Source: Arthrobacter sp.
Lineage (GTDB): Bacteria > Actinomycetota > Actinomycetes > Actinomycetales > Micrococcaceae
Assembly (NCBI GenBank): GCA_025464925.1
Contig: JAODMS010000064.1
Span: 1-11,603 of the forward strand
Length of the DNA: 11,603 bases
Direction: 5' to 3'
Part shown: in pieces, positions 7,048 through 11,603 of the stretch
How positions within the stretch are numbered: position 1 is the stretch's first letter
Layout: every line of letters begins with the position of its first letter
Position numbers and translations under genes: made by a program
Notes under the pieces: model-generated
What the model was told of the DNA's origin: nothing
Seen by the model: only the letters and a program-made list of their open reading frames with translations
Databases searched by the model: none

Positions 7048-7662
7048 TTAGCCCAACCTGCTGAGCATGGCTGAGGCATGGGCTTCCAGGCCGCCGCCCG
7101 GCGTCGAACCTTTGCCGGTTGCCACGTCCCAGCGCCACAGCAGCTGGCCGTCCACCAGCCCGAAGATCCGGGTGGCGGCGGTGTAATCCTTGGAGTGGCT
7201 GCCGCGCATCACCATATCGGTACTCAGCTGGATCTGGGGACCCTTGATCTGGCCGTAGTACAGCTCCGAGATCCCGCCCGGGTGGGCAAGGGAAACGGAG
7301 ATGTCGAAGCCGCCGTCGGTGTTGCGCAGGGCCTCCACCTCATCGGCGCTCTTGAGGACCGGAACGATGTCACCCGGGACCAGGCCGGGTCCGCTGTCCT
7401 CCTCGCGCTGCTTGCGATCAAGGGCCCAGAAGCCGGTCTCGACCGTGAGCGGACGGAGCTTCATGCCGTCGTCGTCGGTCAGCCAGCTCTCGGCGCGGTA
7501 CTGCAGGTACGGCAGGCCGTTGTGCGTGAAGGACACATGCTGGAGGAAGTGTTCGGAATTCTCTTCCCCGGCCCCCAGCCGGCCCAGCCCCTCCCACTCG
7601 CCAATGAGCCAGGACAGCGGAACGATTTCGGGTGTCAGATCGGTAGGAATTTCAATCGGCAC
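7048..7662 (-). CDS. Nitrobindin / FABP-like beta-barrel protein (DUF1794 family)
   Basis: This encodes 204 residues, predicted as a cytosolic ten-strand beta-barrel. The signature GEWEGLGRL (21-29) matches the GxWxGxG motif of nitrobindins. Further strands contain QHVSFTHNGLPYLQYRAESW, GFWALD, and SELYYGQIKGPQIQLSTDM. Family members (human THAP4 C-terminal domain, M. tuberculosis Rv2717c and Rv0813c) were first described as fatty-acid-binding-protein-like and some bind ferric heme and scavenge or isomerise reactive nitrogen species. His195, close to the C-terminus, is at the position expected for a heme ligand, but I cannot confirm this without alignment. The start is GTG 7662, with AGAGG (7671-7675) eight bases upstream. 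It sits 39 bases after a 37-residue membrane protein gene and before ygfZ. Family is secure; heme binding is inference. Confidence 0.9.
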   Translation of the reverse strand: MPIEIPTDLTPEIVPLSWLIGEWEGLGRLGAGEENSEHFLQHVSFTHNGLPYLQYRAESWLTDDDGMKLRPLTVETGFWALDRKQREEDSGPGLVPGDIVPVLKSADEVEALRNTDGGFDISVSLAHPGGISELYYGQIKGPQIQLSTDMVMRGSHSKDYTAATRIFGLVDGQLLWRWDVATGKGSTPGGGLEAHASAMLSRLG

Positions 7663-7701
7663 GGCAGCTACCTCTGGAAACTACTGGTTCTGGACGGGAA
7701 T

Positions 7702-7815
7702 TTACTTCTGCCCTTGGAACAGGCGGTACACCACATAGCCTGCAAACCAGGCCATGGAAAGGCTGGCGATACCAAGCAGAACAAGGAAAAAGATCTCAAA
7801 TGCAAGTACGGACAT
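7702..7815 (-). CDS. 37-residue single-helix membrane protein
   Basis: A short frame on the minus strand, from ATG 7815 to TAA at 7702, encodes 37 residues beginning MSVLAFEIFFLVLLG and ending YVVYRLFQGQK. About residues 4-31 form one strongly hydrophobic helix, and a basic, polar tail (RLFQGQK) would stay in the cytosol. AGGATG lies five bases upstream as a ribosome binding site. The gene lies 16 bases after the stop of the 244-residue membrane protein and 39 before the nitrobindin-like start, consistent with one transcript. Small single-pass proteins of this kind often stabilise or tune a larger membrane partner, here possibly the upstream polytopic protein, but that is inference. I do not recognise a family. 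Confidence 0.7.
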   Translation of the reverse strand: MSVLAFEIFFLVLLGIASLSMAWFAGYVVYRLFQGQK

Positions 7816-7831
7816 GATGCCATCCTAACGC

Positions 7832-8566
7832 TTAGTAGATGAGTAGTTTGTCGATGAAGTAGGCCAGGGAACCGACCGCGGAGATCGGGCCCAGTCCCAT
7901 TCCCAGGGCGGCTGGGAGGTTCAGTTGCTCGCTGTGCAGGATTACCAGACGACGGAAACTTACCAGCACGGCCCCCACCACGGCACCGACGACGGCGGCC
8001 GGAAGAACGGCGATGTCGGAAAACACCAGGCCCACCAGTGGACCGGCCAGCCCGGCACCGACAATTCCCAGCGGCGCCACAACCCGGTCCGGCCAGCGGA
8101 TCAGGCCCGCCAGCAAGGCGATGGCGGCACTGATGCCGGCGACCAGGAACATTTCCCGGACACCGTTGAAGCGGAAGCAGGCGATCCAGCCGGCGCCCAG
8201 GCAGGAGAGCAACACGCCGGCGCAGGAGCCCAGGGTGGATTCGAGGCGCTGGGACTGGCCGGTGCCCCGGAGCAACTGCATGACGAAAATGGCCAGGACT
8301 CCGGCGGCGATGAACCCCGGCGTCCAGTCCAGGAAACCCGGGGCCGGGAGGTAGGCGGCCGCCACGGCGGAACCCACTCCGGGCAGGCCGATCAGGGCGG
8401 CCAGGGTTTTCTTGGCGGGGATGCCCAGGAAGTGGGGCCACCCGATACCGACGCCGACGGCGGCGAGCGCCACGACGGCCAGCAGGACCTCGGGCGAAGA
8501 GTAGGCGCCGGCGATGATGGCGGCGAGCCCGGCGAGTCCGAGAATTCCGATGCTCCCCGGCTTCAC
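7832..8566 (-). CDS. Polytopic integral membrane protein, function unknown
   Basis: This encodes 244 residues that are almost wholly hydrophobic. I count seven to nine membrane segments (about 5-22, 27-44, 56-76, 85-100, 113-131, 138-158, 163-182, 184-206 and 218-238), separated by short loops such as GWPHFLGIPAKK (42-53), RGTGQSQRLES (99-109) and RWPDR (157-161). No transporter, kinase or enzyme signature is recognised; 'permease' would be an over-call. The start is GTG 8566, the furthest upstream start possible because an in-frame TAA lies two codons before it. No Shine-Dalgarno sequence is visible, so a very short leader or leaderless start is possible. It is the first gene of the minus-strand run and diverges from glnR across 341 bases. 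Confidence 0.85.
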   Translation of the reverse strand: MKPGSIGILGLAGLAAIIAGAYSSPEVLLAVVALAAVGVGIGWPHFLGIPAKKTLAALIGLPGVGSAVAAAYLPAPGFLDWTPGFIAAGVLAIFVMQLLRGTGQSQRLESTLGSCAGVLLSCLGAGWIACFRFNGVREMFLVAGISAAIALLAGLIRWPDRVVAPLGIVGAGLAGPLVGLVFSDIAVLPAAVVGAVVGAVLVSFRRLVILHSEQLNLPAALGMGLGPISAVGSLAYFIDKLLIY

Positions 8567-8737
8567 TGTTTACACGCCATCAATCCGTACCTTCGTTCAC
8601 TGCGGACCCCAATTCGATCTGCCAACTTCTTCGGGGCCGTGGGCCCTGACGGATCAATCCTGCCCTATGTGACCGTTTTATGTCGCAAAAGGACATCCTG
8701 CGGGCAACGGGATCATGGCCGGAATGCGGCATTTAGG

Positions 8738-8743
8738 TATACT
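8738..8743 (+). promoter_or_regulatory. -10 element of the glnR promoter
   Basis: TATACT matches the TATAAT consensus at five of six positions and lies in the most AT-rich part of the gap. No good -35 hexamer is found 16-18 bases upstream, which may point to an activated promoter. Transcription would start near 8750, giving a leader of about 158 bases before the glnR ATG. Confidence 0.5.
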
Positions 8744-8898
8744 CGGTGACAGTTACGATTCCTGCTACAGCCCCTGTGGGAGCCTTGGCCGGGCCGCTTG
8801 ACCGCGGCCTGATCCAAAGGCCCCTGAACCGTCGGAGGAAGCCTGTACCGGCCGGTGGAAGCCCGGCTCAGACGCCCAACGATGCGCGGACACCCCTT

Positions 8899-8904
8899 GG
8901 AGGA
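8899..8904 (+). promoter_or_regulatory. Ribosome binding site that fixes the glnR start
   Basis: GGAGGA lies four bases before ATG 8908. It decides for this start over the in-frame GTG at 8746, which sits at the probable transcription start and would add 54 non-homologous residues. Confidence 0.8.
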
Positions 8905-8907
8905 ACC

Positions 8908-9606
8908 ATGTCGCACATCCTGCTCCTGACGAACAGCACCGGATCATCGGTGGACGTCCTGCCTGCCCTGGAACTACTGAACCACCGCGTACACATACTG
9001 CCGGCCGAACCCACCGCGCTGCTGGACACCGATCCCTGCGACATCGTCCTGCTGGACGCCCGCAAGGACCTGGTGGGCGCGCGGTCCCTCACCCAGCTGC
9101 TCAAAGCCACGGGCCTGAGTGCCCCGCTGATACTGATCCTCACCGAGGGAGGCATGGCCGCCGTGTCGTCGGCGTGGGCGGTGGACGACATCATCCTGGA
9201 GTCCGCCGGGCCGGCGGAGGTGGAGGCCCGAATCCGCCTCGGCGTCGCGCGTGCTGTTCCGGCCCAGGACGACGCCCCCACGGAGATCCGCGCCGCAGGC
9301 GTCGTGATCGACGAGGCAAGCTACACGGCCCGCGTCAACGGCGCGCCGCTGAACCTGACGTTCAAGGAATTTGAACTGCTGAAATACCTGGCCCAGCACC
9401 CCGGCCGGGTCTTTACCCGTCAACAACTGCTGACGGAGGTCTGGGGCTACGACTACTACGGCGGCACCCGGACCGTGGACGTCCATATCCGGCGGCTGCG
9501 GGCCAAACTGGGCGCCGACCACGAAAACCTGATCAGCACCGTGCGCAACGTCGGCTACCGCCTGACGCTGATCCGCCAGCCCGAGGAAGAACTGACCGAG
9601 GCCTGA
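8908..9606 (+). CDS. glnR: GlnR-type orphan OmpR-family response regulator (nitrogen control)
   Basis: This encodes 232 residues. The N-terminal receiver-like domain (1-118) begins [10 protein letters not shown] and has Asp50 in [11 protein letters not shown], matching Asp50 of characterised GlnR. The usual acidic pair and the beta5 Lys-Pro of phosphorylated receivers are missing (TEGG and [11 protein letters not shown] stand in their place), so it is an atypical receiver. The C-terminal winged helix (about 132-224) has [40 protein letters not shown] and [10 protein letters not shown], close to the Streptomyces GlnR as I remember it. GlnR controls ammonium assimilation genes such as glnA and amtB and nitrate/nitrite use. 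No sensor kinase gene is adjacent, as expected for an orphan regulator. Its position directly before mshD matches the mycobacterial Rv0818-Rv0819 order. A strong hairpin follows, so mshD is transcribed separately. Confidence 0.92.
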   Translation: MSHILLLTNSTGSSVDVLPALELLNHRVHILPAEPTALLDTDPCDIVLLDARKDLVGARSLTQLLKATGLSAPLILILTEGGMAAVSSAWAVDDIILESAGPAEVEARIRLGVARAVPAQDDAPTEIRAAGVVIDEASYTARVNGAPLNLTFKEFELLKYLAQHPGRVFTRQQLLTEVWGYDYYGGTRTVDVHIRRLRAKLGADHENLISTVRNVGYRLTLIRQPEEELTEA

Positions 9607-9634
9607 GCGCAGGCAGCGGCACGCAGGAAACGCG

Positions 9635-9666
9635 GAAAGCCCCGGACTCAGGAGTCCGGGGCTTTC
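9635..9666. terminator. Strong, probably bidirectional terminator after glnR
   Basis: A perfect 15-bp stem, GAAAGCCCCGGACTC paired with its complement around an AG centre, lies 29 bases after the glnR stop. The A-run at its left base and T-run at its right base make it symmetric, so it can serve both glnR and a minus-strand transcript arriving from the right. Confidence 0.85.
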
Positions 9667-9757
9667 GCACACTTCAGTGGAGGACATACGGGTCGAACGT
9701 ATCGAGGCCACCCCAATGGTGGATCCCCCTCACATTCCGCTGAACAAGCCGGATGAA
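9635..9757 (-). ncRNA. Candidate small RNA (or tiny mRNA) between glnR and mshD
   Basis: Minus-strand promoter elements at 9764-9792 would start an RNA near 9757, running about 120 bases to the bidirectional terminator at 9635-9666. Inside it are two further small hairpins: a 5-bp stem at 9708-9722 (CCACC/GGTGG on the plus strand) and another at 9686-9702 (ATACG/CGTAT). This structure could be a regulatory RNA. It also contains a 19-codon frame from GTG 9733 to TGA 9674 (peptide ending DTFDPYVLH), but that frame has no clear ribosome binding site and uses rare codons such as AGG and GGG. I recognise no known RNA family. The promoter-terminator pairing is the evidence; expression is inferred. 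Confidence 0.4.
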
Positions 9758-9763
9758 GTAACG

Positions 9764-9792
9764 ACTATACGTCCTGTTCCCGAAAGCAACAA
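9764..9792 (-). promoter_or_regulatory. Minus-strand promoter facing glnR's terminator
   Basis: Read on the minus strand, TTGTTG (9787-9792), a 17-base spacer and TATAGT (9764-9769) form one of the best sigma70-type promoter matches in the window: five of six at -10, ideal spacing and a TTG-beginning -35. No annotated gene lies in its direction before the terminator. Confidence 0.55.
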
Positions 9793-9868
9793 AATCCGGT
9801 GCGTGGAGACGGCGGTTCCTGCTCCACGGGGCGGGAAATCGGCCGCAGCGCCCGTGCCGGACGTATAG
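9765..9868. repeat. 10-bp inverted motif GGACGTATAG shared by two divergent promoters
   Basis: GGACGTATAG occurs on the minus strand at 9765-9774 and on the plus strand at 9859-9868, with 84 bases between. Each copy overlaps the -10 box of a promoter firing away from the other: the minus-strand RNA candidate and mshD. It could be a shared operator or simply similar -10 sequence. Confidence 0.5.
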
Positions 9869-9871
9869 CCT
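9864..9871 (+). promoter_or_regulatory. -10 region of a leaderless mshD transcript
   Basis: TATAGCCT contains both TATAGC (9864-9869) and TAGCCT (9866-9871, TAnnnT). TAGCCT ends six bases before the mshD ATG, the same geometry as at the GNAT gene (3066-3078). No Shine-Dalgarno sequence precedes the ATG, which supports leaderless translation. No recognisable -35 is present. Confidence 0.5.
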
Positions 9872-9877
9872 TGCACC

Positions 9878-10936
9878 ATGAGCGCTGCGCATCCCCAAAA
9901 CTGGCCCGCCCTGGTCGTCAAGGGAGCTGTGACTGAACAGCTGCTGAGGGACGTCAAGACCCTCGTGGCCGCTGCCGAGGAGTCCGACGGCAATCCGCCC
10001 CTGTCCGAACAGACCCTCGTGACGCTCCGCGCCGCCGATGCGGGCGCAACCGCAGGTACAACTGCGGTGCTGACACTGGCCCTGTACGCCCCCGACGAGG
10101 AATCCGGTGCCGTTCCGGCGCAGGATCTGGCAGGCTTCGCCGTCGTCGTCGAGGAAGCGGACGGGACGGGCGTGCTGGAACTGGCCGTCCACCCAAGTTA
10201 CCGCAACCAGGGCGTGGCGGACCGGCTGGTGGGCGAACTCAGGGAAACCCGCGGATTCGCCGGCCTCAAGGCCTGGTCCCATGGCAACCACGAGGCCGCG
10301 GCCGACCTTGCCGCGCGCTACGGCTACGGCCCTGTCCGGGAACTGTGGAAGATGCGCCTCAGCACGTCGGCGGCGGAACTGACCGAGTCCGCTCTTCCGG
10401 ATGCCCGCCTGCCTGATGGCGCCGTGCCTCATGTTGCCGTGCCTCATGTTGCCCTGCCGGATGTCGTCCTTCCCGGGGGCGTCACGCTGCGGGCCTTCGT
10501 GCCGGGGCAGGACGAGGATGCGTGGCTGGCAGCGAACAAGGCCGCCTTCGCCCACCACCCCGAGCAGGGCAACATGACCCGCGCCGACCTGGAGGCGCGC
10601 ATGGCCGAGCCGTGGTTTGATCCCGCGGGCTTCCTGCTGGCCGTGGACGCCGCCGACCGGATCCTGGGGTTCCACTGGACCAAGGTGCATCCCCGGCACG
10701 GCGGGCACCCTGCGATCGGCGAGGTCTACGTCGTCGGTGTCACCCCGGCCGCGCAGGGCACCGGGCTGGGCAAGGCGCTGACCATCGCCGGGATCAGGTA
10801 CCTCCAGGACCTGGGCCCGCACGCCATCATGCTCTATGTGGATGCTGACAACATCCCGGCCGTGTCGCTGTACCGCCGGCTGGGCTTCACCCGCTGGGAC
10901 GTCGACGTGATGTACGCGCCGCTGGCCGCGACGTAG
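9878..10936 (+). CDS. mshD: Mycothiol synthase (two-domain GNAT)
   Basis: This encodes 352 residues. MshD acetylates the cysteine amine of Cys-GlcN-Ins with acetyl-CoA, the last step of mycothiol synthesis in the cytosol. It has two GNAT domains. The N-terminal one (about 10-160) has LELAVHPSYRNQGVADRLVGE (100-120), a degenerate acetyl-CoA loop. The C-terminal one (about 203-350) has GFHWTKVHP (264-272), GEVYVVGVTPAAQGTGLG (281-298) with the intact QGTGLG loop, then LYVDADNIPAVSLYRRLGF (319-337). These are strong family signatures. The protein is longer than the roughly 315-residue mycobacterial enzyme, largely because of a tandem pentapeptide insert at 172-201 joining the domains. The start is ATG 9878, fitting a leaderless promoter. 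It is preceded by glnR and followed by ppk in the same direction, each with its own signals. Confidence 0.96.
   Translation: MSAAHPQNWPALVVKGAVTEQLLRDVKTLVAAAEESDGNPPLSEQTLVTLRAADAGATAGTTAVLTLALYAPDEESGAVPAQDLAGFAVVVEEADGTGVLELAVHPSYRNQGVADRLVGELRETRGFAGLKAWSHGNHEAAADLAARYGYGPVRELWKMRLSTSAAELTESALPDARLPDGAVPHVAVPHVALPDVVLPGGVTLRAFVPGQDEDAWLAANKAAFAHHPEQGNMTRADLEARMAEPWFDPAGFLLAVDAADRILGFHWTKVHPRHGGHPAIGEVYVVGVTPAAQGTGLGKALTIAGIRYLQDLGPHAIMLYVDADNIPAVSLYRRLGFTRWDVDVMYAPLAAT
10391..10480 (+). repeat. Six tandem 15-bp repeats in mshD (pentapeptide linker)
   Basis: Six contiguous in-frame 15-bp units encode ALPDA, RLPDG, AVPHV, AVPHV, ALPDV and VLPGG. Units three and four (10421-10435 and 10436-10450) are identical in DNA. 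The block spans residues 172-201, exactly the linker between the two GNAT domains. Confidence 0.9.
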
Positions 10937-10967
10937 GCCGGTCGTCGGCCCAGCGGCCGGGCCGGCC
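10936..10967 (+). terminator. Possible terminator after mshD
   Basis: A GC-only hairpin starts at the last base of the mshD stop: outer stem GGCCGG/CCGGCC, an internal loop (TCGT against GG), inner stem CGGCC/GGCCG and a CAGC loop. It has no T-tract, so its strength as a terminator is uncertain. Confidence 0.45.
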
Positions 10968-11037
10968 GGAATCTGGCTCGGAGAGACGCGATTACTTGTA
11001 AGGTTGAAGCTAAATCGCGCCAGCATTAGGAGAGACC

Positions 11038-11603
11038 ATGCCACGGGAATCTGCCCGGACCGCCACGTCCGAAACCGCCAAGGCGGAAAAAGGATTGCTT
11101 CCGGTGCGTGCGCGCTTCGGTTCCTCCGAGGTGCCGGCCTCACGCGCCACCCAGGACCGGATCCACATTCCCGAGTTCGCGCCCAACCTGGGGCCGGAGG
11201 GAGACTTCAGCCCGGAGCGGTTCCTGGACCGGGAGCTCAGCTGGCTCGCTTTCAACTCCCGGGTCCTGGAGCTGGCCGAAGACCCGAACCTGTTCCTGCT
11301 CGAGAGGGTCAGCTTCCTGTCCATCTTCGCCTCCAACCTGGACGAGTTCTTCATTGTCCGGGTCGCCGGGCTGAAGCGCAGGATCGCCACCGGGCTCGCC
11401 GTGCCCTCCCCCGCCGGGTTGAGCCCGGTGCAGGTCCTCGAGCAGATCGGCGAGGCCGCCCACCAGCTGCAGCAACGCCACGCACGGGTCTACGCGGAAC
11501 AGATCCGCCCCGCCCTGGCCTACGAACATATCCACCTCATGCACTGGGACGAGCTGGACTCCCAGGCCAAGGACCAGCTCAGCGCCATGTTCGCCGAAAA
11601 GGT
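11038..11603 (+). CDS. ppk: Polyphosphate kinase PPK1, N-terminal part (3' truncated by the window)
   Basis: The frame is open from ATG 11038 to the window end, giving the first 188 residues of an enzyme normally about 700 or more long. PPK1 reversibly polymerises the terminal phosphate of ATP into polyphosphate. After a 57-residue N-terminal extension that lacks homology to the E. coli enzyme, the PPK N domain begins: RFLDRELSWLAFNSRVLELA (61-80), then FLSIFASNLDEFFIVRVAGLK (93-113). Asn100 in SNLDEFF corresponds to E. coli Asn45 near the adenine site. The catalytic histidines lie beyond the window. AGGAG (11028-11032) gives a good ribosome binding site. TAAGGT (10999-11004) is a possible -10. 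In related actinobacteria ppk often neighbours phosphate-uptake genes, but the downstream side is not visible here. Confidence 0.95.
   Translation, partial: MPRESARTATSETAKAEKGLLPVRARFGSSEVPASRATQDRIHIPEFAPNLGPEGDFSPERFLDRELSWLAFNSRVLELAEDPNLFLLERVSFLSIFASNLDEFFIVRVAGLKRRIATGLAVPSPAGLSPVQVLEQIGEAAHQLQQRHARVYAEQIRPALAYEHIHLMHWDELDSQAKDQLSAMFAEK

Larger units (their letters stand above)
8567..8907 (+). other. Divergent intergenic region upstream of glnR
   Basis: This 341-base stretch holds no gene I can support. The plus-strand side carries the likely glnR promoter (8738-8743) and a leader of about 160 bases. Within the leader, GGCCGC/GCGGCC (8792-8809) forms a 6-bp hairpin with a 6-base loop. 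A small inverted repeat ATGTC/GACAT spans about 8680-8695. On the minus strand a weak TTGGGG then 17 bases then TACGGA arrangement points at the gene starting at 8566. No convincing GlnR box was found. Confidence 0.6.

Noticed and set aside
6914..7138. N-terminal extension of YgfZ
   Set aside because: It runs into the nitrobindin-like gene and has non-homologous Pro/Arg-rich sequence; family homology starts at ATG 6913.
8680..8736. 18-residue plus-strand ORF upstream of glnR
   Set aside because: It lies before the likely glnR promoter and has no ribosome binding site; too short to support.
8666..8760. GlnR-type operator near the glnR promoter
   Set aside because: GTGAC and GTTAC half-site-like sequences occur, but they do not form the paired GTnAC-n6-GAAAC arrangement.
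8746..8907. 54-residue N-terminal extension of GlnR from GTG 8746
   Set aside because: The GTG sits at the probable transcription start, and GGAGGA fixes the start at 8908 where GlnR homology begins.
9677..9868. 63-codon plus-strand ORF between glnR and mshD
   Set aside because: Its codon third positions are not GC-biased like neighbouring genes, its stop falls inside the mshD -10 box, and no ribosome binding site precedes it.
9674..11143. 489-codon minus-strand open frame opposite mshD
   Set aside because: It is the antisense shadow of mshD in GC-rich DNA, with Arg/Gly/His-rich composition and no domain; only its last part, outside mshD, is considered in the small-RNA entry.

Overview
The window is GC-rich, tightly packed chromosomal DNA. 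It most likely comes from a high-GC actinobacterium of the Arthrobacter/Pseudarthrobacter (Micrococcaceae) type. The evidence is a mycothiol synthase gene (mycothiol is an actinobacterial thiol), a GlnR-type nitrogen regulator directly before it, a group III phosphofructokinase with Gly104/Lys124, GTG starts and several apparently leaderless starts. The genus is inferred; no rRNA gene is present to confirm it. I see no insertion sequence, prophage, CRISPR array or tRNA.

Layout. (1) Positions 1-1836, plus strand: a tight three-gene envelope-stress-like operon. It encodes a 5'-truncated PspC/LiaF-like membrane protein, a two-helix membrane protein and a stand-alone PspC protein, and is closed by a 15-bp hairpin at 1883-1916. 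(2) 2022-3788, plus: 6-phosphofructokinase, then a GNAT acetyltransferase whose start looks leaderless. (3) 3815-8566, minus: a long co-directional run read from right to left. It holds a polytopic membrane protein, a 37-residue single-helix protein, a nitrobindin/FABP-like beta-barrel protein, a possible 32-residue protein, YgfZ, an ankyrin-repeat protein (ATGA overlap with YgfZ) and a 14-helix DHA2 drug-efflux-type MFS transporter. (4) 8567-8907: divergent intergenic region with the glnR promoter and a leader of about 160 nt. (5) 8908-9606, plus: glnR, ended by a perfect 15-bp hairpin. (6) 9667-9877: a 211-nt gap with convincing minus-strand promoter elements aimed back at the shared terminator (a candidate RNA of about 120 nt), plus the mshD promoter. 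(7) 9878-10936, plus: mshD, with an unusual tandem pentapeptide insert. (8) 11038 to the end, plus: the N-terminal part of polyphosphate kinase PPK1, cut by the window edge.

The genes are mostly housekeeping: glycolysis, Fe-S/folate-related YgfZ, nitrogen control, thiol redox buffering and polyphosphate. The glnR-mshD pairing and the nearby FABP-like protein resemble, from memory, the Rv0813c-Rv0819 neighbourhood of Mycobacterium tuberculosis.

I did not find a clear new multi-gene system. The least explained items are the candidate minus-strand RNA between glnR and mshD with its mirrored promoter motif, the pentapeptide repeats in MshD, and the two tiny ORFs in the minus-strand operon.
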